Shown here in pieces: positions 12,039 through 22,527 of a DNA stretch of 64,000 nt. Below the pieces are notes generated by a model. That model was given only the letters and a program-made list of their open reading frames with translations, made no database searches and was not told where the DNA came from. The position numbers were made by a program, and so were the translations under genes. This DNA is from Proteles cristata cristata (lineage: Eukaryota; Chordata; Mammalia; Carnivora; Hyaenidae): assembly GCA_017311185.1 (NCBI GenBank), contig JAESUZ010003091.1, forward strand, positions 1,240,001 through 1,304,000, in the 5' to 3' direction. How positions within the stretch are numbered: position 1 is the first letter of the stretch; each line of letters starts with the position of its first letter.

Positions 12039-13680
12039 AAACCTTTTTTTTAATGAGGAGGGGGAATCAATGTTCTTCAGAGTCACTTCCCATCGTCCTT
12101 GGGCCTGCAGTGGAGGAAAATTAAGAGAAAACCCTTAGCTATGCCCCCAATAGACCTAGAGGCCTCAGGATTATCTGTTGATCAGAAGACCCACGCCCTG
12201 ACCCCCTGGGCCTCAAGTAGCCAAGGTCAGCTCCAGACAGCCAGGAATAATCCCACCTTCATGATGTATCTTGCAAAGTCCTCTCTAGGACCATAGGCCA
12301 TTTGATTTCCATTGAAAGTAAATTCTTAATGTATTTAGTGCCTCCCCATCACCCCCCACACACACCGAAGCCACAGCTTCCATAGCCCCACTCTCTTCCA
12401 AAGGTCCCAGGTCCCAGGAGGTACACTCCGCTGTTGCCCCAGAACCTTTCCCCAGGGGCGCGTGTGACCTTCCACTGCTGGCTGGGTTTGGATGTGTTTC
12501 CCGCTTCCCAGCCAGGACCACTGACTTCCTTGGCTAAGACTGGAATCCATCACTCCAGGCACCCCCACCCCCCACCTGTTAGCCCCGGACCCAGCACCCC
12601 ACAGGTCTGATATGGACCAGGACATGCAGGCAGATCGGGTCCAGGTCCTGTCACTAGCCTCACTGGGTGGCCCTGGAAAGGCCAGCCCACGCCCCCCCGC
12701 CCCCCGCCCCGTGAGCATCATTATCCCCATCTGTGCAAAGAAGAGACTGGAAAAGATGGCCGCGGAGGGCCCTGTGAACTCTGAAAATCCCCAACAGGGG
12801 TTTTATAACTCACCCACAGAGGTATCTGTTTTTGTCACAAAACTGAACAAGACCAGGGGGAAAGAGTAAGCTCTGGGGCTCCCTCCCCCCAACTCCCAGC
12901 CCCAAGCTGGCACTAGCTCTTTACCATTGCTCCCTTGGCACTACCCACTTCCTCCTGGCCGCCGCCCCCCCTGGCTCCACTGATCCTCCTCTTCCCCCCC
13001 CAACTCTGCCCCCGGCGGCCTCTTGCTTCAAGCCCTGACAGTGTCTGGGCCCTCCCCCATCCACTCCTCTGATCTCCGGCCCTGGCAGCCCCTCACCCCA
13101 GCTTGGCAGCGCATCTTTCAGCCCGCTGTCTGCCAAGCCTGGGCATCGCCCACTCTCCATGCCTGGGCACCAGGTTTTGGCTTTTGCCTCCTCAGACCTT
13201 CAAGCCTCAACACTGTCCTCGCCCACCCGCCCCCTGGGCGCCAGAGACTCACTGACTCCTGCCGAAGTCATCATGGTCATCCCCCTGCCTCAGGGCCAAT
13301 CTCCGCCTCCAGCGGCAGGGACCGCCAGGGCTGCTGTCACCCCTTTGGTCCTCAAGGAGTCTTTCCCAGGGTGATAACTGCATTTACCCTCTGGTGAGAG
13401 ACGAGGACAGCTTCCCACATCAGCAGCAGCGACACCAAAGGCCCTCAGTGCCCCCTCATGTGTCCCAGGGCTGGACCCTGGCTGAGAATGGGGTCTCAGA
13501 ACCTTCTGGTCAGGGCTCTTAGCAGGAACACTGACTGGAGCAGACCCTCTGCCTCTGGGCCTGAAGTGCTGGTGGGCACCCCCTGCCCCAGGGCAACCCA
13601 GGCTCCACCTGCTGCCCGGACTTTACTTTTCATACTGCTGACCCTGCCCCTTTCTTAAAACCTCTCTCCCCTGTGATTTT
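12039..13680. other. Intergenic sequence, nothing recognised
   Basis: GC-rich unique sequence between SINE clusters. Open frames on both strands are short and show no known domain. Confidence 0.4.
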
Positions 13681-13689
13681 TCATATTGC

Positions 13690-14105
13690 CCTTCCGGTTT
13701 TTCAAAATGGCTTAATAATTAATATCTGGCACATAAAAATGTGTATTTTCAATTCTCCTCCGCCTCCCATACGCAACCTCCCTCCTGAATGTATCTAGGA
13801 TTCCCATGAGTATTTTCCATGTCCGTATTACACACACACACACACACACACTACATGTTTACATTTACCATTTACCATTTATACTATGGATCCATGTTTT
13901 TAAATTCTTCACACATGGAATGGTACTATAGGTATCTGCTGCAACTCACTTTCCCTGCTTAATACTTGATGAGTGTTATCCAAGTTGATGTCCACATTCT
14001 AATCCATTCATTTTCACTGCTGTGTAATATTCCACAACCACCATTGATTTATCCCTTCTCCTGTTAATAGGTAGTTTGAATCCTTCCTATCTTGCTTAAT
14101 TCATT
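13690..14105. mobile_element. Old L1-like fragment
   Basis: AT-rich sequence with the familiar cactgctgtgtaatattcca motif and neighbouring phrases of old L1 3' regions. It is split by SINEs and may continue at 14630-14880. Confidence 0.55.
13830..13851 (+). repeat. (AC)11 microsatellite
   Basis: Short pure AC run in the L1-like fragment. Confidence 0.95.
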
Positions 14106-14124
14106 TACTTATTTTGTTTGTTTA

Positions 14125-14334
14125 ACTTTTTTAATGTTTATTTATTTTTGAGAGAGAGAGAGACAGAGTGTGAGCAAGGGGGAGGCAGAGAGAGAGGGAG
14201 ACACAGAATCCAAAGCAGTCTCCAGCTCTAAGCTGTCAGCACAGAGCCCGACGCGGGGCTCAAACCCACGAACCATGAGATCATACCCTGAGCCAAAGTA
14301 AGATGCTTAACTGACTGAGCCACCCAGGCGCCCC
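14125..14334 (-). mobile_element. CAN-SINE
   Basis: Full-length minus-strand copy ending in the head complement cacccaggcgcccc, inserted in an old L1-like background. Confidence 0.9.
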
Positions 14335-14335
14335 T

Positions 14336-14408
14336 CATTTACTTATTTTTATTTGAGAGAGAGAATGCATGCACAAGCTGGGAAGGGGAGTAGAGAGAGA
14401 GAGAGAAT
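14336..14408 (-). mobile_element. CAN-SINE fragment
   Basis: Only the tail and purine-rich part of a SINE (atttgagagagagaatgcatg and onward). It was apparently cut short by, or hosts, the next copy. Confidence 0.6.
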
Positions 14409-14622
14409 CTTTTTTTTTTTTTTAAGTTTATTTATTATTTATTTTGAGAGAGGGAGAGGGCATGAGCATGGAGGGGCAGGGAGAGAGGGAGAATCCCAAG
14501 CGAGTTCCACACTAACAATGCAGAGCCTGACTCAGGGTTCGAGCTCACGAACCATGAGACCATGACCTGAGCCAAAACCCAGAGTCGGGCATTCTTAACT
14601 GACTGAGCCGCCCAGGCCTCCT
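14409..14622 (-). mobile_element. CAN-SINE
   Basis: Diverged minus-strand copy with a T-rich tail of about 13 T and head complement gagccgcccaggcctcc. Confidence 0.85.
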
Positions 14623-14904
14623 CCTATTCAACTGTGAATGTTTTAAATTGTGAAAGTAACGCATGCACATATCTCACTAAAATATTCAAATGACGTTAGC
14701 ATATGGAATAGATGATGGAAACCCCCATTACGCACTGCCCATCCCGAAAGTACCACCGCCAACTGCCTGTGTGTATTCTGCGGTGCTTTTTCTAGGCATT
14801 AACGTTCACGTTTGTTCACATCCATACGTATCTTCCGTAAGCATCTCCTGCCTGTATGTCTGTACCTCTCCTCTCTGCCAGGCACCCAACCCCCCCTTTT
14901 TTCC

Positions 14905-15081
14905 CCCCTTAAATTTATTTTTGAGAGAGAGAGCACAGGTGGAGGAGGTGCAGAGAGTGAGGGGGACAGAGGATCAGAAGCAGGTTCCCTGCTGGCAGCA
15001 GAGAGCCAGATGTGGGGCTCGAACTCACGAGCCACGAGATGGTGACCTGAGCCGAAGTCGAAGGCCCAACCAGGTGCCCCA
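14905..15081 (-). mobile_element. CAN-SINE, diverged
   Basis: Older minus-strand copy (gaactcacgagccacgagat), shortened near the head. Confidence 0.75.
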
Positions 15082-15104
15082 GGCACCTACCCTTCTAATT
15101 TCTC

Positions 15105-16030
15105 CTGTTTAGTCTCTTGCCCCGTGCCCTGACCACCTGCCTCTTAAATATTGAGGCTGCTCAGATGTCCAGCCTCATCCCTTTCACTCGAGATTTCCCT
15201 GGGCTGTCTTGCTCTCCCCTGGCCTCACCATCGTCGCACACTGACCTCTTAAAGCTCTATGACCTTGTCCCCTAAGCTCCGAGCCCTTCCTGGTCCCCCT
15301 CCCAGGTCCACCCACAGACACTTCAAACTGTCAGACTGTCCAAACTGACACCCACCAGTGCCTCCCCACACTCCGCGACCTGTTTTCCTTCCTCTTCATC
15401 ATCCCAGGGGCCCCCTCTGTCCCTCCAGAGCTCAGACCTGCTGACATCCCTGCAACTCTCCAAGCCAGCCCTCTTCCCTGCTGCCCTGTCTCCTTGGAGG
15501 ATCCCCATTACCTCCTACCAGACTCTCCTGTCTCCAACTCCTCCCCACTTTGAGCCCCTCCTCCTGGTCACCCCTTGCAGAGGAGGCTTTGGGAACCCAG
15601 GAAGGAAAAAGCAACAACAACAAAATCCCCCCATAAATCCTTTGTTCTTTTTTTTTTTTTAACATTTTTATTTATTTCTAGGAGAGAGAGAGAGAGTGTG
15701 AGCAGGGGAGGGTCAGAGAGAGAGGGAGTCACAGACTGAAACAGGCTCCAGGCTCTGAGCTGGCAGTCAGCACAGAGCCCGACGCGGGGCTCGAACTCAC
15801 GAACCGCGAGATCATGACCTAAGTGAAAGTCTGACGCTTAACCGACTAAGCCACCCAGGCGCCCCAGTCCTTTGTTCTGAAAGCCTTCAGTGACTTCCCA
15901 TGTCTGCTGGATGAAATTCACACTCCCCAGCCCGGCCTCGTCTCTTCCCTCCCGGCTCCCCGGCTCCCCCAGCAGTCTGCTCAGGGCTTCCTGAACTCAG
16001 CATTCTTCTGGGAGCTCCATCAGCTCAGGT
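15105..16030 (+). mobile_element. L2 fragment split by a SINE
   Basis: Pyrimidine-rich sequence with L2-type phrases (ttcagtgacttcccatgtct after the SINE). It is interrupted by the young SINE at 15649-15867. Confidence 0.55.
15649..15867 (-). mobile_element. CAN-SINE, young subfamily
   Basis: Carries the diagnostic ctggcagtcagcacag and gggagtcacagactga. Direct repeats tcctttgttct flank it (15638-15648 and 15868-15878). It splits an L2. Confidence 0.95.
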
Positions 16031-16519
16031 GTTCCAGACAGTGGTCAGGGAGAGCAGGACGGAGGCTCAGTCCTGAGCCTCTGGCTGAGCCCCAGCCTCC
16101 CAAGTTACCCAACCCGTGGGTGCTGGCTCTGGGTGGCTGGCTCCAGAGTCCTCCTGGGCTTGAGAAACAAACTCTTCCGCAGACACTGGGATCTGGAGGC
16201 TCCGCTCGGTAGACAAAGGACAGTGCATCATAATTATATTTTCAATTAGCTGTTCACTTTTCTCCCACACTCGCTAACCAACATCCAGGAAGCCCAATTT
16301 ATATCTGAGCTTCTCTTCTCCCACTAATGGGGTCAGACTCTGGATGCCTGGGAGAAGCAGACACTCAGAAGAGAGACTTCTTCCCACCCCACAGATGTGG
16401 GACCTGAACCCACACACCCCCCTACAAGGGGGGTTCACCCGCTTCCATCCGCTCTCAGGCCCGAAGCTTCTGAACCCTACCTTTATTTTTGTTTTACCTT
16501 TTTTAAAATTTATTTTTCA

Positions 16520-16720
16520 GGGGTGCCTGGGTGGCTCACTCCGTAAGCGTCTGACTTTGGCTCAGGTCATGATCTTGCGGTTCGTGAGTTTGAGCCCCGT
16601 GTCGGGCTCTGTGCTGACAGCTCAGGGCCTAGAGCCTGCTTCGGGTTCTGTCTCCCCTTTTCTCTGCCCTTCCCCTGCTTGCAATCTGTCTCTGTTTCTC
16701 AATAAAAAAATAAATGTTTA
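16520..16720 (+). mobile_element. CAN-SINE
   Basis: Plus copy from ggggtgcctgggtggctcac to its A-rich tail, tail to tail with the next element. Confidence 0.9.
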
Positions 16721-16723
16721 AAA

Positions 16724-16891
16724 TTTTTTAAATTTATTTTTGAGAGACAGAGTGTGAGCAGGGGAGGGGCAGAGAGAGAAGGAGGCACAGAGTCCAAAGC
16801 AGGCTCCAGGCTCTGCGCTGTCAGCATAGAGCCCGACATGAGGCTCGAACCCATAGACTGTGAGATCATGACCTGAACCGAAGTCAGGCAC
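16724..16891 (-). mobile_element. CAN-SINE, head truncated
   Basis: Minus copy starting at the T-rich tail and ending around cgaagtcaggca, without the last part of the head. Confidence 0.85.
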
Positions 16892-17099
16892 CCTTGAACC
16901 CTACCTTTAAAACCTGGCTCACTGAATCTTGTCTAGGAGACCTGGCCACAGGGGAACTCCTAGTCTGACAGGTGACACCCAGTCCCCATGTTTAGGAAAC
17001 TCTCAGTCTGATGGCAAAATATCAGACAATGCCTGAAATCACTTTCCTTAATCTGAGCTTTCCCATAAAACATGGACAAGGGTTATTGTTTAATTATAT

Positions 17100-17330
17100 G
17101 ATTAATGGCAATAAACTGCTACCATTTATTAAGGCTTACAGTGTGCCAGGTGCTGCATGAAGTTCTTTTATGCATCATCTCATTGAAACAAATCAACAGC
17201 CTTTTGGAGTGAATATCTTATTATCCCCACCTTATGGATAAGGTAAGTGAAGTTCAAAAAGGTTAAATGACTTGCCGCAGTCACACAGATGGTAAGTGAT
17301 GGGGTCAGAACTTGAACCCAGAATCTTATT
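17100..17330 (-). mobile_element. MIR
   Basis: Reverse MIR: gtgtgccaggtgctgcatga, ttatccccaccttatggata, ttgccgcagtcacacagatg. Confidence 0.8.
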
Positions 17331-18019
17331 CTTAACGGCTTATTCTTAATGGCTTGCTTCTCCCCTTCACTTAAATCCTTCTTGAAGACAAATACTCCCC
17401 CTGCCTCACTGTGTTCTTCATCTTTCCTTACAGAGCCCAACTGCAAAAAAAAAAAAAAAAAAAAATGTGAGTGGGTGCCAAGGCCCTATGAAGAAAGGTG
17501 AGAAGATAGGGTGACATGATTCCAGGACCCGCCCCCTCCCCCGGGGGGGGGCCCCAGAACCCGGGATGTGCCTTTCCTGGTGGGGGAGGTGCCTGACCAT
17601 CAGGGTGAGGTCGGAGACTGTTCTGGTTCATTCTAGGGACTCTGAGAATTTCTTTCGGAAACAAAACACCAGCAATAACACCAGCTCTTTCCGGAGATAT
17701 TCGTCCCACAACTGAAAGGCTAGAGGTCAAAACCGAGGTAGGCTCGGGCCCAAATGTCTGGCATGAGTCTGGGCAGAGATATCTGCACGTACAACCTCTG
17801 GGCACAGAGGACCACTCTGCCTGCTTCATCTGCACTCTGGCTCTTTGCCAAACCCAGGGTGTCCTGTCTAGGACAAGTGTCTGCAGGGCACCTGCACCAT
17901 AAATGTGACTAAGGGAGGTTTGGGAATCGTCGTGTGTCCCCAGATGCCCCTTGCGTGGCGCTTTCCACACTGGGTTACTGTTACAAACGCTCGTTGGCCT
18001 CTTTCAGCTCTGTTCTGGA

Positions 18020-19290
18020 ACAACTCCCATGCTGCAAGGCGCGCAGGAAATCCGGAATCGATGACCCCAGTGCGCGAGGGTAACCTCCGAGAGGCGGGGG
18101 AGTTGCCTTTTTCAGAGGGTTGTGCCCAATCCGGCACTCCGGCCGCTTTCACCCACTGCCCTCCCTTAGACGGCCCACGCTGGCGGCCCAGCCTCTCCTT
18201 TACCTCCTGTTCCTCTATCCGGAGGACAGGCCGTGGGGACCAGCACCCAGCTCTTGCCCTGCCTGGACCCGCCAACCTCCGAGACCTAGGAGGGGAGCTC
18301 AGGCTTCAGGAAAAACTGCCACATGGGGGCGCTGAAAGGGCGTGGGAAAGACAGGCAGGACCCCTGTGGCATCATCTGGGGTGGTGGAACCAGGCCGTCA
18401 CCCTGACGGCCGCCCCCTCCCCGCAAGTGTCCCCACGGGGCAGCCGCGACCCCTCCCTGGAGCCCCTCACCCCCACCACCAGTCTCCCCTCCCAGCCCCC
18501 CTTCTTCCTCGCTCCGGGCCCCGCCGCTCCCCCTCCGGCTCGCGTCTGCGTTCTCAGTCAAGGCGAAAGAGCACGCGGCGGCAGGTTCGAATCCCGGGGC
18601 GGCCTTGTCCACGGCGCGCGGCCCCCATCACCCCTCCTCCTGGGGCCAGAGTGGGCGCTCGGGAAACGTCAGCTTCCTGCCCGCATCCCGCCCTCGTCTC
18701 GCGTTTCCCCTCCTCGCTGCTCGCCCTCAGCTTTAAAAAACTCCCTCCCTCCTGCGCCCTTTCTCTTCTGGGCTCCGCGGTCCTTGCCAAACCGCAGCCT
18801 TTAGCAATCCTGCGCGCCCACCCGGCGCCCCGGGAGCCTCGCCACGGCCGCGCCCCGCCCCGCGGCCCCACGGCCACCCGCGCCCCGCCCGCAGCCGCCT
18901 CCACGCAGCCCTCCCGGGTCGCGCCCGGCTCCGCGCCGTCGGCCCCAGCCCTCCGGCCGCCGGGGCCGCGAGGACGGGGCGCGCGGGCCAGGGCCGTGCC
19001 CGGGTGGCCGAGGGCACCGGGCGGGGCGGCGGGCTCGGCCGCCAGGGCCGCGAGCGCCAGCCCGACCGCAGCCCGGAGGCAACGCTGCAAATAGCCGCGG
19101 TTTCCAGCCCGTGACCTGCCTTCCTCCCGGCCTTCCGGACCTCTGGGATTTTCTCTCCCTTCTTCCCGCCGCCCTCTCCTCTGCCCCGTGCCCCCCCCAC
19201 CGCCTCCTCCCCGCTGTGCACCCGCCACATCCTGTCCCACGCGGGGTGGCTTCTCTGCTGGCGGGGCCGGGTGTCAGCACCGAGGCCCAG
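18020..19290. promoter_or_regulatory. CpG island without an assigned gene
   Basis: A GC-rich, CpG-dense block, densest at about 18.5-19.1 kb, with many GCGC, CCGCCC and CGCG motifs. It starts 4.2 kb and ends 2.9 kb upstream of the TAC4 start codon. Long open frames exist on both strands here, the expected result of GC-rich sequence lacking stops; none resembles a protein I know. It may be the promoter of an unannotated transcript (coding or long non-coding) or a distal regulatory island. Direction cannot be told from sequence. Confidence 0.7.
18314..18330 (+). promoter_or_regulatory. Weaker CTCF-like motif inside the CpG island
   Basis: The segment CCACATGGGGGCGCTG matches the CTCF core apart from one or two positions and sits in the CpG island. 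Confidence 0.3.
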
Positions 19291-19319
19291 GGTTCCAGAA
19301 GTCGAATAATCACAACGAA

Positions 19320-19520
19320 ATAGGTTCGGATTCGTTGAGCGCCTACTAGGTCCCCGCCAGGCACCTCGCTGAGCTCTTAGCACCTGGGGGGCGGGGGGTT
19401 GGGAGCGCCGAGGGAATCATGGACTCGTCACCACCGCCTAAGGCCTAGCAGCTCCGGTTTGCAGATGTAGAAACTGGGGCCCCGGGAAACTCCTGAAGTC
19501 CTCGGGTCACCCGGTCTGGG
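19320..19520 (-). mobile_element. MIR
   Basis: Reverse MIR at the right edge of the CpG island: ttgagcgcctactaggtccc, then gcagatgtagaaactggggc. Confidence 0.6.
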
Positions 19521-19639
19521 CCTGTGAAATGGGAAGCCGTGTCCCGGCGCAGTGGTCCATGTGGTCACCGTCTCCAGCCCTGTGTCGCCTGCCCTTACAG
19601 GCTGAGGCCCTCGTGGGAGGTGGGATCAGCTGCCTGGGG

Positions 19640-19735
19640 TCCCGGAGGCCAGCTGCCGCCAGGTCTTACTGTGACCTAGGGCAAGCGCAGCCCACCTCAG
19701 TGTCCTCATCTGTAAAATGGAGACTGAAGGGGCAA
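19640..19735 (+). mobile_element. MIR fragment
   Basis: tactgtgacctagggcaagc and tcctcatctgtaaaatggag are MIR core phrases. Confidence 0.6.
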
Positions 19736-19935
19736 TTCTGCTCCCTGTAAGGAAGAACCTGTCAACAAAGGTGGAATGCGGGGTCCTTGGGGAGGTTCAG
19801 TGGGAGGCTGAGTGGCTGTCACCTGCAGGGTTGAGACAGACACAGAGACCAGGTCTGACCGCCAGACTAGGGCCGAGCTAGGGACTCTGTACTTTAGCAC
19901 AGGTAGGTTCTAAAACCATCAGGATCCACCAAAGG

Positions 19936-20010
19936 GATTGGAAGGGAGAGGGGACGGGGGAGGGGATGGAGGGGGAGGAGGGGGGGAGGAGGGAGGGAGG
20001 AGGCTGGAAG
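19936..20010 (+). repeat. G-rich tract with quadruplex potential
   Basis: Many runs of three to six G separated by one to four bases, such as ggggacgggggaggggatgg. Confidence 0.7.
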
Positions 20011-20097
20011 GGTGGAGGGGCGGTGTCCTCCCCCAACCCCACACTTGCCTTATCCATGTCTGTCTTCACTGGCCTAGACTCAGAGTCACTACGTTTC

Positions 20098-20205
20098 TCC
20101 CTTCCTTCCTTCCTTCCTTCCCTCCTTCCTTCCTTCCTTCCTTCCTTCCTTCCTCCCTCTCTCCCTTCCTTCCTTCCATTCATTCATTCATTCATTCATT
20201 CATTT
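20098..20205 (+). repeat. (CTTC)n then (ATTC)n microsatellite
   Basis: A tetranucleotide tract changing from CTTC to ATTC units, leading into the tail of a minus-strand SINE, from which it probably grew. Confidence 0.9.
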
Positions 20206-20357
20206 TTGAGAGAGACAGAGAGAGAGGGCTGGAGAGGGGCAGAGAGAGAGAGGGACAGAGGATCAGAAGCGGGCTCTGCACGGACAGCAGAGAGCCCTAT
20301 GTGAGGCTGGAACCCACGAACCTCGAGATCATGAACTGGGCTCAATAACTGAGATGC
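20199..20357 (-). mobile_element. CAN-SINE, partial
   Basis: Diverged minus copy whose tail has become a CTTC/ATTC microsatellite to the left. Confidence 0.75.
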
Positions 20358-20994
20358 TCCTTGACTGCACTTTTCTTAAGGACCCACTGTGTGCCAAGCA
20401 CATGTATATCACAGCCCCGCGCTCAGAGAGTTTGCGACATAATGCGGCCGAGCAGCACGGCTACCCTCAGCCCGGCCGTCCCCTCCAGAAGGGGAGCCAA
20501 GTACCTTCCTCCAGGAGAGCAAAGCCTTGAGCCAGGCTGTGCAGCTCAGTGAACAGATGCAAGGCTAGGTTTCATATCCGCTCTCCCCGCAGGCTGCCGC
20601 TCCGTGCGGGACACACCCTGCACCCTTCCGTGCCCCCCCAGATCCCCCTCCGTGCAGAGCTGCAAGAGATATAAGCCGGAGATACTGGGAAAGCGGAGGA
20701 AAAGAGCCCATCGATCCTTGCTGGAGTCAGGAACAGATGCAGAAAAACTCTGCCGTGGAGGTGACCTTGAAGCGGGACCTTTAAGGCTGGGTGGGAATAT
20801 GGCGGGTGGAACAGGAAGCCCAGGCAGAGGCAACAGCCAAGGTCAAAGCAAAGCCCCTCTCTGGCTCCCGCCTCCAGGCCGGCACATACCACGCCGAACA
20901 TAGCTTTTACCTGCCAGCCAGAGGTCTCCTCTCCTGGACTGTGAGATTCTGGAGGACAGGAGTGACAGCCCCTGTGGCCCAGCGCCTCACCCGG

Positions 20995-21250
20995 TCAATA
21001 ATAGTAACAGTAATAATAGTGAACGGTGTGAAATATTTAGCGTTGCGCCCGGGGCTAAGCGCTTCACATGCATGATCTCATGTCATCCTCCAACAACTTT
21101 GGAAACAAGTGCTATTATTAACTTCGTCTTACCGATGAGGATTCTAAGGTACAGAGGGGTTAAGTAATGTGCCAAGGGCACACAGCTGGTTAGTGGAGGG
21201 GCTGGGATTGGAATTCAGGTCTCCGACCGTAGGGCCCTTGCCTTCCGCTG
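20995..21250 (-). mobile_element. MIR
   Basis: Reverse MIR: gcgcttcacatgcatgatct, taccgatgaggattctaagg, gcacacagctggttagtgga. Confidence 0.75.
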
Positions 21251-21263
21251 GCAGATGGACCAA

Positions 21264-21293
21264 AGGATGGATGGATGGATGGATGGATGGATA
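21264..21293 (+). repeat. (GGAT)n microsatellite
   Basis: About seven GGAT units. Confidence 0.95.
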
Positions 21294-22035
21294 GGAGACA
21301 GGAAGGAACTAAGTGGAGAAAAGCCTTGAGTGCCATGCTAGGGGAGCTCAAACATTATGCCAGGGGCCATGGCGGTGGGGGTGGAGGTGGGGAGACACTA
21401 GAAGGCTGTGAGCAGGGAGACAGTCAGGTCAGGGCTCTAGAAATATCGCTCTGACAGCAGCCCTGATGACACCTCAGCAGGAGGCCATTTTTCTGGCGAG
21501 TCTCAGTCCTCCCTTGTGAGGAGTCCCACCCCTTGAAGCGCTGCATTCCTTCTCTGGGGGTGGGACACGTGTTTCTGTACACACCTGGGGCCTCTTGACA
21601 GAGGGGAACGTCGGGAAGGGGGGGCTCCACGATGGGGAGGTAAGCGGTAGAATAAGATCTGGGGAGAGGCCTCTCACAGGGGAGCAGAGCCCCAGGCAGG
21701 GAGGAGCCACACAGTCACCCCTCCCTTGTCACCCACCATTTCCAGGGTGACAAGCCCCCCCCCCGCCCCCCGGGCTTATAGCCAGGCCCCACACAGTGCC
21801 TCATTGTGCCACCAGGGGAATGCAGCCAAAGGCCAGGCGGGTGTTGCATCAGAGCGCTGAGCCCTGGGATCAAGTGGCGGAGCCGCAGTGGAAGAGTCTG
21901 GTTCCTTCTCTGGTATCGCTGACCTTTCCAGCCGGGGAGGGAGGGAAGAGAGTCACAGGAAGTGGCCCCAGGGGCCAGATAAGCCCAAGGAAAAGCAGGT
22001 AGCAGGAAGGACGGAGACTAGGTGGAGCTTCACAT

Positions 22036-22038
<3 letters not shown>

Positions 22039-22079
<41 letters not shown>
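22039..22079 (+). repeat. (CA)20 microsatellite just upstream of TAC4 start codon
   Basis: Ends 95 bp before the TAC4 ATG, probably within the 5' UTR or core promoter. Confidence 0.95.
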
Positions 22080-22081
<2 letters not shown>

Positions 22082-22174
22082 AGGGAGGCAGAGAGAGGAC
22101 CCAGGCAGGCCTGGAGGCAGCATCTACGGGCAGAAGGGGCTCCCAGAGGGTCCCGGGACGGAGCGGTACTGACC

Positions 22175-22291
22175 ATGCTGCCCTACCTTCCCCTGCTTCT
22201 CCTGATGGGGCTGTCTGTGTGCGCTGGGACAGTTGATGAGGAACTGGCACTCGGAGCTGAAGGACGGTCCTGGGTAACCGTGACCCTGGAG
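22175..22291 (+). CDS. TAC4: TAC4 exon 1, coding part (signal peptide)
   Basis: Thirty-nine codons from an ATG in good Kozak context (gaccATG). It starts MLPYLPLLLLMGLSVCAG, a typical signal peptide, followed by an acidic stretch (DEELALGAEG) and SWVTVTLE. The same layout is found in mammalian TAC4. The exon ends in phase 0 at GAG before the donor gtacct. An upstream in-frame ATG at 22022 exists, but it would read through a CA microsatellite as repeated Thr-His, so the 22175 start is preferred. Confidence 0.9.
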
Positions 22292-22484
22292 GTACCTTTG
22301 GGGTGAGGCAGGGGCTGGCCCGTGGCGGAGGGGACGGAAGATCCCTTCTGCGGTTGCCCGGAGAGCAGGGTGTACATTGTCAGCCATGTTGTCCGACTCC
22401 TCTCTCTGTGGGCAGGTTCAAGGCCGGGGCCCCTGGCCTGGCAGATGTCTGAAGGGGCACACGTACACGGGAGCAACAGTGTAT

Positions 22485-22527
<43 letters not shown>

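Noticed and set aside
18584..18594. GGTTCGAATCC, identical to a tRNA B box, outside any SINE
   Set aside because: No matching A box or acceptor stem can be drawn around it, so it is not a tRNA gene; treated as chance.
17905..18804. 299-codon open frame across the CpG island
   Set aside because: Long frames occur on both strands in this GC-rich block. The translation is low-complexity Pro/Arg/Gly/Ser with no domain, and it begins in non-CpG sequence without promoter or splice logic.
18554..19240. Minus-strand open frame with a signal-peptide-like stretch (LQRCLRAAVGLALAALAAEP)
   Set aside because: The hydrophobic run is built from GC-rich Ala/Leu codons and is far inside the frame, with no supporting start. 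The rest is Gly/Arg/Pro-rich and unlike any protein I know.
22022..22174. Upstream in-frame extension of TAC4 exon 1
   Set aside because: It reads through the CA microsatellite as Thr-His repeats and would bury the signal peptide. The ATG at 22175 has better context and family length.
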